Positions 25,165 through 32,210 of a DNA stretch of 64,000 bases are shown one piece after another. Origin of the DNA: Conexivisphaerales archaeon. GTDB lineage: Archaea; Thermoproteota; Nitrososphaeria; Conexivisphaerales; DTJL01. Under the pieces are notes generated by a model. That model had not been told where the DNA came from, searched no databases, and saw only the letters and a program-made list of their open reading frames with translations. A program made the translations under genes and the position numbers. Each line of letters begins with the position of its first letter. Position 1 is the stretch's first letter. The stretch is taken from positions 19,410-83,409 of the forward strand of contig JAVYTR010000008.1 in NCBI GenBank assembly GCA_038728585.1, written 5' to 3'.

Positions 25165-25234
25165 GTGCTGGGATACTGCTCAGCCTGTATGTAAGTGTAA
25201 CACATTTTTAAAATTCCAGTCGTTAGGATATGTT

Positions 25235-25357
25235 TCACTTTTTCCCTTTAACTGGTCTTACCCGAACCTTGTAGAGGCACTTTGGACAGGTGGCATAATA
25301 GCTGCTCTTTCCTTTGTACTCCCAGTCATAATGGCAATGCTTGCAATGCAGCAACAT
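25235..25357 (-). CDS. 40-residue zinc-ribbon protein
   Basis: The short minus-strand frame has two CxxC knuckles: LHCKHCHYDWEYKG and ATCPKCLYKVRV, then a basic tail KGKK. The spacing is that of a classical zinc ribbon, and the motif between the knuckles (WEYKGKSSYYATCPKC) is common in tiny archaeal ribbons. A TATA-like ATAAATAATT (about 25390-25400) lies at promoter distance. It is probably a transcription- or ribosome-associated factor; function unknown. Confidence 0.7.
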   Translation of the reverse strand: MLLHCKHCHYDWEYKGKSSYYATCPKCLYKVRVRPVKGKK

Positions 25358-26094
25358 GGTACCAATTACCTACCAACCTACTTACCTACTAATTATTTAT
25401 GCCTTTTCTCGTTGAAAGACCATGGTCTCTGCCGCCTTAATTTCTAAGTCTTAGACGCAAACATGATAGATGACATGCGCAAGTATGATCGGATAAAACA
25501 ATACGGTGATTTTTCTTTGGTTTAAAGTCATACTTTTTGACAAACTCTTTGTCATGAGTTATGCCCCGGAATGTTATTCGGAGGATTCATCTTAGTCCAG
25601 TCGTTCATCGCTTTATTCAGCACAATATCTGCAGATTGAATCCCAAGACCGACTCGGATGCTTTGTCTCTTTTTATCATTCTACCTTGGTTGCTTCTCTT
25701 CTCTTTCTTCAATGCTCTATTCTCTGCTTCAAACCAAGACCCTACTTTGTGAAGTTCAAGGTCAAATATTGGTTGATGAACAATGTCTGTATCTCTTGAG
25801 CAAAAGCTTCCTAATCATAACAGAACCTTGATTATCCTCATAAGGAATCGGGATATGATGAATCAAGACCTCCTTAAGGGGAAAGCAGAAGAGGGCAAGA
25901 TAAACGAAGGAGAGAAAAGAAAAATAATATCATTTTTTGCTGTCTATTCTTTAGTGCAGTTTACAAATTTAGGTACGTTTAAAGAACGTCATAACCTACA
26001 TCGACTTCAGCTGGCATCATGCCAAACAGAAGATAACAAGGCTTGAATCCTCTGGAAACAAAGTTATCTACCTGTTTATTCGCTAGTCAATTCC
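25358..26094. other. 737-bp gene-poor stretch with an inverted repeat
   Basis: No convincing gene. It begins with a CCTA-rich quasi-repeat (25366-25391) in the leader of the zinc-ribbon gene. Several short frames (25561-25752, 25783-26046) lack protein-like composition. A 37-codon stretch ending near 26085 reads more protein-like (YIDFSWHHAKQKITRLESS) but has no start, and could be a relic. Confidence 0.4.
25538..25554. repeat. Perfect 7-bp inverted repeat
   Basis: TGACAAA and TTTGTCA flank CTC. It lies in a gene-free region, so its role is unknown; a regulator site or a small hairpin is possible. Confidence 0.35.
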
Positions 26095-26640
26095 ATGCCA
26101 GAAAGCTGGCTTGAGGAATTTGATGAGTACTGGAGCGCCAGAGAACGTTTCCTCAGATCAGACCCTAAGTCGCCTCTGAAGCCAGAGGAAAGAAAGAAGT
26201 TTTCAGGTCTGAGGTACTATCCGCCAGACCCAGCATTCAAGGTGAAGGCCAGATTTTCCAGAACAATCAAGGACAAAGAAGTTGAACTCAGAACCACTGC
26301 TGGCAATACTGTAAAACTGCCCTTTGCAGGAGAGCTTCGCTTCACCATAGGTGGTAACGAATTCAGGTTGCTTGCGTTTAAACGTGAAGGCTCAAGCCTC
26401 TTTGTTCCATTTTGCGACAGAACCAACGGTTCGGAAACCTGCAGCATCGGCAGGTATGTAGAGATTGAGTTACATGAAGGAGCAGAGAGCATACCAGTGA
26501 CTTTAGACTTTAACTTTGCATACAATCCAGACTTTACTTACGACCAGGGCTGTGACAGCGTTATTCCACCTGCAGAAAATAGGCTTGATATTCCGATAAA
26601 GGCTGGGGAGAAGAGCTACTTTAGCCAAAGAATCAGATGA
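26095..26640 (+). CDS. DUF1684 family protein
   Basis: The 181-residue protein matches DUF1684. It has an N-terminal helix with WSARERFLRSDPKSPLKPEER, then FSGLRYYPPDPAF. A beta-rich core follows with FRLLAFKREGSSLFVPFCDRTNGSETCSIGRYVEIEL, and the C-terminus has YNPDFTYDQGCDSVIPPAENRLDIPI. The family is widespread in bacteria and archaea, looks like an FHA-like beta sandwich, and its function is unknown. No signal peptide. Its 3' end overlaps the cNMP-binding gene by 8 bp on the other strand. Confidence 0.82.
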   Translation: MPESWLEEFDEYWSARERFLRSDPKSPLKPEERKKFSGLRYYPPDPAFKVKARFSRTIKDKEVELRTTAGNTVKLPFAGELRFTIGGNEFRLLAFKREGSSLFVPFCDRTNGSETCSIGRYVEIELHEGAESIPVTLDFNFAYNPDFTYDQGCDSVIPPAENRLDIPIKAGEKSYFSQRIR

Positions 26641-27079
26641 TGTTCTTTTCTGTTTCTCTCAGTCTTCTTGCCAGCACCCTCATCACTTCAAGAGCTACCT
26701 TTGGTTGAGTTAAGATCATTGATTCAAATTGCCAGGCAGAAAGGATCAAGCATGTTGTTGGTGTCTTGGCTATCACATCTGCAGACCTGGGGTATTTATC
26801 GAGAAGCGTCATTTCGCCGAAAAACTGCCCTTTGGATAGATTGGCTATCACCTTCTTCCCTTTCCTAACTTCAACCTCTCCATCTGAGATAAGATAGAAT
26901 GCAACACTCATCTCTCCTTCCTTTGCGATCGTTTCTCCTTCTTTGAAAGTTTTCTTCGTAAATTGTGAATGCAATTTTGTCAGTTGCTTTTTGTCCAGGT
27001 TCTGGAAAAGAGGAACCTCTCTGAGCCAGCTTAACACTGCATCCTTGCTGTCAGCATCTTTGTCCATCCTCTTTTGCAC
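26633..27079 (-). CDS. Stand-alone cyclic nucleotide-binding protein
   Basis: The 148-residue protein is a CRP-type cNMP-binding domain (about 22-145). The phosphate-binding cassette FGEMTLLDKYPRSA keeps G88-E89 and R98-S99-A100, the residues that bind the ribose and phosphate of cAMP. No helix-turn-helix follows, only helix VLARRLRETEKNII, so it is not a classical CRP. It probably transmits cAMP through a protein contact. The cyclase at 19122-21071 is a candidate source of its ligand, 5.6 kb away. Confidence 0.85.
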   Translation of the reverse strand: MQKRMDKDADSKDAVLSWLREVPLFQNLDKKQLTKLHSQFTKKTFKEGETIAKEGEMSVAFYLISDGEVEVRKGKKVIANLSKGQFFGEMTLLDKYPRSADVIAKTPTTCLILSAWQFESMILTQPKVALEVMRVLARRLRETEKNII

Positions 27080-27188
27080 GTTGGTCAGAATGAAAATCAG
27101 GTTAATAAACTGTTGTGCTCTAAAAGCAGAAATTATCCATTTACTTGATTGAGATATCGCGAACCTAGCTATCGGTAATTATTGCGTC

Positions 27189-27196
27189 TATAAATA
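27189..27196 (+). promoter_or_regulatory. TATA box of the 95-residue protein gene
   Basis: TATAAATA centred 27 bp before the ATG at 27220 predicts a leaderless transcript. Confidence 0.5.
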
Positions 27197-27219
27197 TCCG
27201 AGATTGATTAGATTATGCT

Positions 27220-27507
27220 ATGGAACTGAGTAAGAAGATGAAAGTTATGGCTGTAACCCACTCGGACCCTAGAATGCATGTGGTCCCGCCTGAATTGAAA
27301 GGCGAAGAGATATACCTTGTGTTGCAGGACGAGAAAGTTTTAGGAGATGTGCATGGAAAAGAGCCTTATGTTCGAGAGGGACACATGCTGGCACCTCATG
27401 CAATGCAGGTACCTGAAACCGTTGTTACTTTGACACCAGAAGAATATGCTGACTTGGGAAAACCTGGGATTGATACCATCATAGAAGTTGTCCTTCGGTA
27501 CGGATGA
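27220..27507 (+). CDS. Small conserved protein related to the arcadin-like neighbour
   Basis: The 95-residue soluble protein has C-terminal motif VPETVVTLTPEEYADLGKPGIDTIIEVVL. This resembles the C-terminal half of the protein at 22929-23267 (PKMTMILTENEYDMLG), suggesting a common family. The N-terminal region HSDPRMHVVPPELKGEEIYLVLQ differs. Leaderless start is well supported by the TATA box. Function unknown. Confidence 0.6.
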   Translation: MELSKKMKVMAVTHSDPRMHVVPPELKGEEIYLVLQDEKVLGDVHGKEPYVREGHMLAPHAMQVPETVVTLTPEEYADLGKPGIDTIIEVVLRYG

Positions 27508-27524
27508 CATGATAGCTATTCTCG

Positions 27525-28301
27525 TCAGCGAAGGTCTTCAAGTTGTGGCCTGTCCCTCGCGATAGAGATCACAAGTTCAAAGTAATCACGAAGCATCTTT
27601 CTAAACTCCTCTTCGTTCAGGTCACCGTTTGCCTTCTCAAGAAAAGTTTCTATTGCATTGAAACTTGCCCTTGACGTATTCTTCATAAGAGACAAAAACT
27701 GCTCGTTCTGCTTATTCATCTTGCTGTCTTCTAAAAACAGCCCTCTTCTCTTTAGAGAAGCTATGGCGAATGCGTTCCTGACAAGCGAAGATGCATCAAC
27801 CAGAGGATCGCCTACTGGCCTTTCTGTCACCCACCCCTCGAAGAATCTCTGAGCTAGCTTCCTCTCTTTCTCGTTCATTACATCAAAGACTATATCATCC
27901 ACTATGATGTTTTGCAAGTGGCTAAAGGAATCGATGAGATATGCCGATTCCCTTTCACTCAGTCCTTCCTTCTCCTTGTATTCTTCTACCAGTTCCTCGA
28001 TCAGTTCGGAATCATGAGAAGGAAGCCCCTTCTCAGACGCGTAGATGTGCGCAAGTTCGTGCATCAGAAAACCACCTAGCATTTCTGAATCGAGTGCCCA
28101 TTCTGAAGCGACTATGTACTGAGTGCCGTCCCTTTCTTTTGCATAGCCCATAAAGGTTAGCTTCGGGTCCACTATCAACTTGACCTGTGACTTTATCTCA
28201 TAACCAGAATCCCTCATTCTTTTCAAAGCCCAGTTCAGAGCTTCGTCAAGCGCTTCATCCTTCTTGTACTGTTTACTCAAACAACTAACCTCTCGCTTCA
28301 A
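27525..28301 (-). CDS. HExxH zinc metalloprotease-like protein
   Basis: The 258-residue protein has a gluzincin-type FLMHELAHIYASE motif (His-Glu-x-x-His) near residue 100. A following helix with DDIVFDVMNEKERKLA could supply a third ligand acid. There is no signal peptide or membrane helix, so it is cytoplasmic. The overall pattern resembles uncharacterised archaeal HExxH proteins (DUF5781-like) rather than M48 or SprT, which it lacks marks for. Lies 36 bp downstream of the CBS gene; the two are probably cotranscribed. Confidence 0.65.
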   Translation of the reverse strand: MKREVSCLSKQYKKDEALDEALNWALKRMRDSGYEIKSQVKLIVDPKLTFMGYAKERDGTQYIVASEWALDSEMLGGFLMHELAHIYASEKGLPSHDSELIEELVEEYKEKEGLSERESAYLIDSFSHLQNIIVDDIVFDVMNEKERKLAQRFFEGWVTERPVGDPLVDASSLVRNAFAIASLKRRGLFLEDSKMNKQNEQFLSLMKNTSRASFNAIETFLEKANGDLNEEEFRKMLRDYFELVISIARDRPQLEDLR

Positions 28302-28337
28302 CTTATGCTTATTTCAATTGGAGTCTGCATATATTTG

Positions 28338-28865
28338 TCAGTCAGGCCTGTCTAGCTCCTGTATTGCCTTCTCCCCCCTTAGCGAATCGCCTACTACTGC
28401 TCTCTGCGAGACAATTCCTATCGGTTTTCCATTTTCTAGCACTAGCAGTCTCCTTATCTTCTTCTCCTCCATGATTCTGAGCGCATCCTTAACCGGTGTC
28501 TTCGAATCCACATGAATTACTGGAGACGACATTATCTTTCTTATTGTTATGGTTGAAGGAACCAGGTCTTCTGCTGCAACTTTGTAAAGAATATCCCTTT
28601 CGGTTACTATACCCACAGGGTTCCCTTTCAGCATTACAATTGCACTTCCAACATTCTTCTCCTTCATAAGCTGAGCTGCTTTCCACACAGTCTCTCCTGC
28701 ATCAAGCTTAAGAAAGTCCTTCCTTACAAAATCGCCAACTGTAGGTACCTTTCTCTCGACATGCCTGAGCCATATGCCCATTGAGTAATGGCATGAAGGA
28801 CACTCCTCCGGTGGCTGAGCTGCATCAACAACATGACCGCACCTGTAACATTCCCATTTTGTCAA
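28338..28865 (-). CDS. CBS-domain pair with N-terminal rubredoxin-like zinc ribbon
   Basis: The 175-residue protein starts with a rubredoxin-type knuckle pair, CYRCGHVV and CPSCHYSM, then two CBS domains (about 42-100 and 108-165). The CBS signatures are GSAIVMLKGNPVGIVTERDIL and IRRLLVLENGKPIGIVSQRAV. CBS pairs bind adenosine nucleotides and sense energy state; the ribbon could bind iron or zinc. Rubredoxin-CBS fusions are known in archaea. It precedes the HExxH gene on the same strand. Confidence 0.85.
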   Translation of the reverse strand: MTKWECYRCGHVVDAAQPPEECPSCHYSMGIWLRHVERKVPTVGDFVRKDFLKLDAGETVWKAAQLMKEKNVGSAIVMLKGNPVGIVTERDILYKVAAEDLVPSTITIRKIMSSPVIHVDSKTPVKDALRIMEEKKIRRLLVLENGKPIGIVSQRAVVGDSLRGEKAIQELDRPD

Positions 28866-28925
28866 TACGCTTCAACATCCTCCTCATCATTACTTATACA
28901 TTCTTCTGAATTATTGAAGAACGGT

Positions 28926-29435
28926 TCAGGGCCTGGGGGCCCTTTCTCTGGCAGTAGCCCCGACGAAGTATTTCTTAAGAAATCTGATGTTGAAAAGCGA
29001 CGCTTTGGCGGAATTGCTTACGATAGGCTCTTTGTCTTCAGCAACCTTCTGCAACACTTCTTCTACTTCCTTGCTTCCTATCGACCCTAAGGCAGCTGCA
29101 GATTCATGCCTTACAACCGGGTCTTTGTCATACAATGCAGCCTTGCAAAGGTATTCATTTGCAGATGATAGACCTATCTGTCCCATCGAGAAAGCAGCCT
29201 CATGCCTTACCAGGGGGTCGGGGTCGTTGAGGAGCACATCCCCCAAAACCTTTACAGCCTGCTCTTTACCTATCTCTGCTAAAATTGTCACAGCATGGAG
29301 CCTCAGCACTAGGCTGTCTTCGTTTTTCAATATGTTGACAAAGAACTCCTCGTCACCATCTTTGAAGTGTTTCTCCATGTCGAGCATTATCTTAAAACCG
29401 TATTCCTCATCGCAGAGGACCTTAGAAGTGTACAT
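28926..29435 (-). CDS. HEAT-repeat protein resembling half of deoxyhypusine hydroxylase
   Basis: The 169-residue all-helical protein has about five HEAT repeats. Two carry His-Glu motifs in the exact deoxyhypusine-hydroxylase setting: VRHEAAFSMGQIG (H78-E79) and VRHESAAALGSIG (H110-E111), 32 residues apart. In eukaryotic DOHH four such pairs bind a di-iron centre across two halves; this protein has one half and would need to dimerise. An ordinary archaeal HEAT/PBS-lyase scaffold is the conservative reading. A TATA-like AATTAT (about 29455-29460) supports the ATG at 29435. Confidence 0.72.
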   Translation of the reverse strand: MYTSKVLCDEEYGFKIMLDMEKHFKDGDEEFFVNILKNEDSLVLRLHAVTILAEIGKEQAVKVLGDVLLNDPDPLVRHEAAFSMGQIGLSSANEYLCKAALYDKDPVVRHESAAALGSIGSKEVEEVLQKVAEDKEPIVSNSAKASLFNIRFLKKYFVGATARERAPRP

Positions 29436-29500
29436 GTCATCGAGGCAATTAACATTCCATAATTAAGCGCTTCTTCAGTCTAGCTACTCAGGAATTCGGT

Positions 29501-30052
29501 CTATTCCTGCTCTGCTTCATACAGCAGTTCTTCAAGTAAGTCAAGGGTAGCCTCAACCTTTGCTCTGTCTTTCAGAGTTTCCATGTCCAGCTCTTCTACA
29601 TTTCTTAGTATTGATAGTACGTCCATTTTGTCGATGACCCTCTTTTCCTCATCTATAGTATTCTTCATCAGCCTCAGTTTCTCAAGGAGTAGAGGTCCAG
29701 CTTCTTGCACGTATGTTCTGATTCCCAGAATCTTTGCCTCTCTCCTTGGTATCCTTTCCTGGGTCAGAATGATATCAAGCTGGAGCCCTTTGTTGTTTCT
29801 AAACGTAGCTATTCTGTACTTTGATTCCCAAGCGTTTCTCAATTCTTCTGCATTGCATTTGATCTTTATTCTGCTCAGTGCTTCTGCAAGGTCTTCAAAC
29901 TGCTCAGGAGTGGCCCTGATAATGACATCAACATCTATCGTAGTCCTTGGCCTCCCGTAATAGCTGACAGCTAGAGCGCCTGTGATTGCATATTCCAACC
30001 CTAGCTCATTCAGCTTTGTCAGAACCTTCTTTACAAAGTCAGAGAAATTCAA
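29501..30052 (-). CDS. Nucleotidyltransferase of the MNT/AbiEii-like group
   Basis: The 183-residue protein has the nucleotidyltransferase signature GALAVSYYGRPRTTIDVDVI, with D40 and D42 as metal ligands, and a third acid in LQLDIIL near residue 94. This core is shared by AbiEii toxins, MNT antitoxins and related archaeal proteins. It follows a 69-residue protein by 29 bp on the same strand. The pair looks like a two-gene toxin-antitoxin or modification module, but the partner is not a clear HEPN domain. Confidence 0.75.
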   Translation of the reverse strand: MNFSDFVKKVLTKLNELGLEYAITGALAVSYYGRPRTTIDVDVIIRATPEQFEDLAEALSRIKIKCNAEELRNAWESKYRIATFRNNKGLQLDIILTQERIPRREAKILGIRTYVQEAGPLLLEKLRLMKNTIDEEKRVIDKMDVLSILRNVEELDMETLKDRAKVEATLDLLEELLYEAEQE

Positions 30053-30081
30053 TCAGAACAACACTTACTTGTCTATCTTTC

Positions 30082-30291
30082 CTAATTATTATTTCTTCTA
30101 GTCGACAGCCTTCCGACTTTTCTGTCTAATCTCTGCAAAAAGAGCTGTCTTAACTCTCTGTAGCTTGCAGCAGGATACCTTTGCTTGAGGGAATCCCAAC
30201 AGATCTGCAAAGTTACATCTGACATCTGGATGGCTAGCTCCAAATTGGAGTCGCGATAGTTCCTTCTACTGCTCAACAGAACCTCTGACAT
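30082..30291 (-). CDS. Small helical partner of the nucleotidyltransferase
   Basis: The 69-residue protein is mainly helical: IQMSDVTLQICWDSLKQRYPAASYRELRQLFLQRLDRK. Its size and position directly upstream of the nucleotidyltransferase resemble small archaeal partner proteins with a YP-A-S-E-E helix motif that accompany such enzymes. I do not recognise a named family. Probably cotranscribed with the downstream gene; role as antitoxin or adaptor is inference. Confidence 0.55.
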   Translation of the reverse strand: MSEVLLSSRRNYRDSNLELAIQMSDVTLQICWDSLKQRYPAASYRELRQLFLQRLDRKVGRLSTRRNNN

Positions 30292-30355
30292 AGGGCAGGA
30301 TTATAAATTTAACCCATCACCTTTTAGTCGGTCAAACATTGACTGTCTCATGGGT

Positions 30356-30389
30356 GTATTACAAATCATTATATACAAAATTGTAATAC
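30356..30389. promoter_or_regulatory. Inverted-repeat operator enclosing the vapBC TATA box
   Basis: Perfect 9-bp arms GTATTACAA (30356-30364) and TTGTAATAC (30381-30389) flank 16 bp containing TTATATA (30369-30375). VapB dimers bound to both arms would cover the TATA box, the standard toxin-antitoxin autoregulation. The TATA predicts transcription starting near 30398. Confidence 0.65.
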
Positions 30390-30398
30390 ATGTTGCCG

Positions 30399-30581
30399 AT
30401 GTCGGAGATAATAACCGTCAGGATAGACAGAGAAACCAGGAAAAAGATAAAGAAATACAGAATCAAAGTCAGCAAGGTAGTAAGAGCTGCACTGAGAGCA
30501 GAGATCAGGAAGAAGGAAAGACAAGAGCTGAAAGAAAGGGTGAACGCTGCGAGGGAGATACTGAGCAGGGTTAAGCAATAG
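30399..30581 (+). CDS. VapB-type antitoxin, ribbon-helix-helix
   Basis: From ATG 30399 the protein is 60 residues: an N-terminal strand SEIITVRIDRETRKKIKKY and helices typical of ribbon-helix-helix (CopG-like) DNA binding, then a charged C-terminus for toxin contact. An in-frame ATG at 30390 exists, but it lies upstream of the transcription start predicted from the TATA box. It precedes the PIN-domain gene by 28 bp and is preceded by an inverted-repeat operator. Confidence 0.75.
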   Translation: MSEIITVRIDRETRKKIKKYRIKVSKVVRAALRAEIRKKERQELKERVNAAREILSRVKQ

Positions 30582-30609
30582 TCTAACATAAATGGAAGGT
30601 TGAGCAGAA

Positions 30610-31047
30610 ATGTCAACTAAGCACCGAAGATACTTGCTCCATCCTTCGTCGTTCGAGACTCTGCTCAGCTATATATCAGAGAAGAACTTTAACAAAATAT
30701 TATCAGAAATATCCCTTACAGATGTGGGAGCGTTCAGAATCTACGAAGATATTTATGCTATCGCAGCCAGCAGAATAACAAAGAAGACACATGCTGAAAG
30801 GTTGGTCAAGTCGATCAAACAAATTCTTTCATCTATGGACATAGTAAAGACCCTACCAGAGAATTATTCTGCTATAGCTAGATTCGGAAAGATGACAAAC
30901 CTCGGTTTTGTCGACGCAGCACATATCTACACTTGCTCTAAACTCAAAATGAGTCTTATCACAAAGGATAAGACTGATGCAGAATATTTGTCCAGATATA
31001 CCCAATGTGTAGAAGTCGAGACCTTCGCAAAGAGCCTAATGGAATAG
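30610..31047 (+). CDS. PIN-domain toxin-like protein (VapC) with first active-site Asp replaced
   Basis: The 145-residue protein has the C-terminal PIN signature FVDAAHIYTCSKLKMSLITKDK, with the third and fourth acidic positions. At the N-terminus, where VapC toxins read YLLDtS, this protein has RRYLLHPSSF: the first catalytic Asp is His11. VapC toxins are Mg-dependent RNases needing that Asp, so activity may be changed or lost. The neighbouring antitoxin and operator show the module is still organised for autoregulation. Its end overlaps the heme O synthase gene by 12 bp on the opposite strand. Confidence 0.68.
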   Translation: MSTKHRRYLLHPSSFETLLSYISEKNFNKILSEISLTDVGAFRIYEDIYAIAASRITKKTHAERLVKSIKQILSSMDIVKTLPENYSAIARFGKMTNLGFVDAAHIYTCSKLKMSLITKDKTDAEYLSRYTQCVEVETFAKSLME

Positions 31048-31896
31048 AGCAACGTCAAGTGCCATCATCGTGAAGAGAATAGCTAGGTATGGTGATGTGA
31101 ATTTGAAGAGTGTCCAGCTCGTCTTCTCGGTCGGGGATTTAACAAGTTTAAAGGATATCAGCAAAAGCGGAACACTCAAAGCTAGAGACGTGAACAGAGT
31201 CAATTCACCGAATGGAGAGCCAGGTAGAAATGGAAAGAGTATAGTGAACAGAGCCAGAAGTATACTTGTCGATGCTATGCATCTTATCCCCTTCTTGACA
31301 CCCAGAACCACAGGGAGCATCGGAATTGATGCCCTGTTGTAATCTTCCCTGCACCTGATTGCCAGACTCCAGATGTGAATAGGGGTCCAGAGTACCACTA
31401 TGGCAGCTAAGAAGAATGGTGTCAGGGATATAGCCTTTGATATGCTCAGATAGCCAACAAAGGCAGGAAAACCACCGCTCGGTGCGCCAAGTATTATGTT
31501 CCACGGAGTCCTTCTCTTAGTCAGCACGTTATATATCACTATGTTGTCTACCATCCCCAATGCCAGAAGGGTTGGATAAAGGAACCCCAGAGGTACAGCT
31601 ATTGCAAGACCCAGAGTCGAAAGACCAAAGCCATAGGCCAGAGCAGATAAAGGTGATAAAGCTCCGGAGGGAAGTGGCCTGTGCTTCGTTCTGTTCATCA
31701 GAGCATCTATGTCTCTATCCACGTAGTTCGTAAGCGTCCTCGCCCCCATGCTGCAGAGAGCTACTGCGGCGGTGACATCTAGAAGTTTCAAAGGCTCCTT
31801 AATGCCTCCAGCCATTATGGCTGATGTGAATGCGGTGAACACAAGAAGAGAGACTATGTTGGGATTGGTCAGCTCCCAGTAGCTTCGGAGACTCAT
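31036..31896 (-). CDS. ctaB: Protoheme IX farnesyltransferase (heme O synthase)
   Basis: The 286-residue UbiA-family membrane enzyme transfers a farnesyl group to heme B for terminal oxidases. The first Asp-rich motif is NYVDRDIDALMNRTKHRPLPSG (long form of NxxxDxxxD, with RTKxRPL typical of CtaB). The second region has LTKRRTPWNIILGAPSGGFPAFVGY and TPIHIWSLAIRCREDY. These distinguish it from chlorophyll or menaquinone UbiA enzymes. About eight membrane helices. It implies a heme O/A-type terminal oxidase and aerobic respiration. Alone on its strand. Confidence 0.86.
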   Translation of the reverse strand: MSLRSYWELTNPNIVSLLVFTAFTSAIMAGGIKEPLKLLDVTAAVALCSMGARTLTNYVDRDIDALMNRTKHRPLPSGALSPLSALAYGFGLSTLGLAIAVPLGFLYPTLLALGMVDNIVIYNVLTKRRTPWNIILGAPSGGFPAFVGYLSISKAISLTPFFLAAIVVLWTPIHIWSLAIRCREDYNRASIPMLPVVLGVKKGIRCIASTSILLALFTILFPFLPGSPFGELTLFTSLALSVPLLLISFKLVKSPTEKTSWTLFKFTSPYLAILFTMMALDVALFH

Positions 31897-32210
31897 GGTC
31901 TCATCAAGACTGACCAGAATCTCTTCCCCTTTTAGGCTTTCTGTATTTTAATGTTAGTCGGTAATTAATGGAAAGGACTCGGATGATTTATTTATCGAAT
32001 TTATCAGCTGAGAACTGTCGCCATTACAGAAGAGGAGATAGTAGGCTATGGAAAGAATCTTTTTCGATTGACTGTAATGAAGGAAGAACTCAGTAGCCTT
32101 CATGGTTAATGTTGCTCAGCCTAAGAAGCGAAACGTCTGCACTCATGGTATTGTTCTGTCTGTCTAGAGTTGTTCATCTTCGACATTTTAACAAAGTCTC
32201 AGGCTAGGTG
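31897..32210. other. 314-bp gap without recognised gene
   Basis: It lies upstream of ctaB (minus) and downstream of rad50 (minus). Only short frames (under 25 codons) occur. The A-T rich stretch near 31980-32000 may hold promoter elements. Nothing else seen. Confidence 0.4.

Noticed and set aside
25366..25391. CCTA-rich tandem repeat
   Set aside because: Only a few imperfect units in a leader region; too short to call a functional repeat array or CRISPR.
25561..26046. Short plus-strand frames of 63 and 87 codons
   Set aside because: No start signals, domain or protein-like composition; left as gene-poor DNA.
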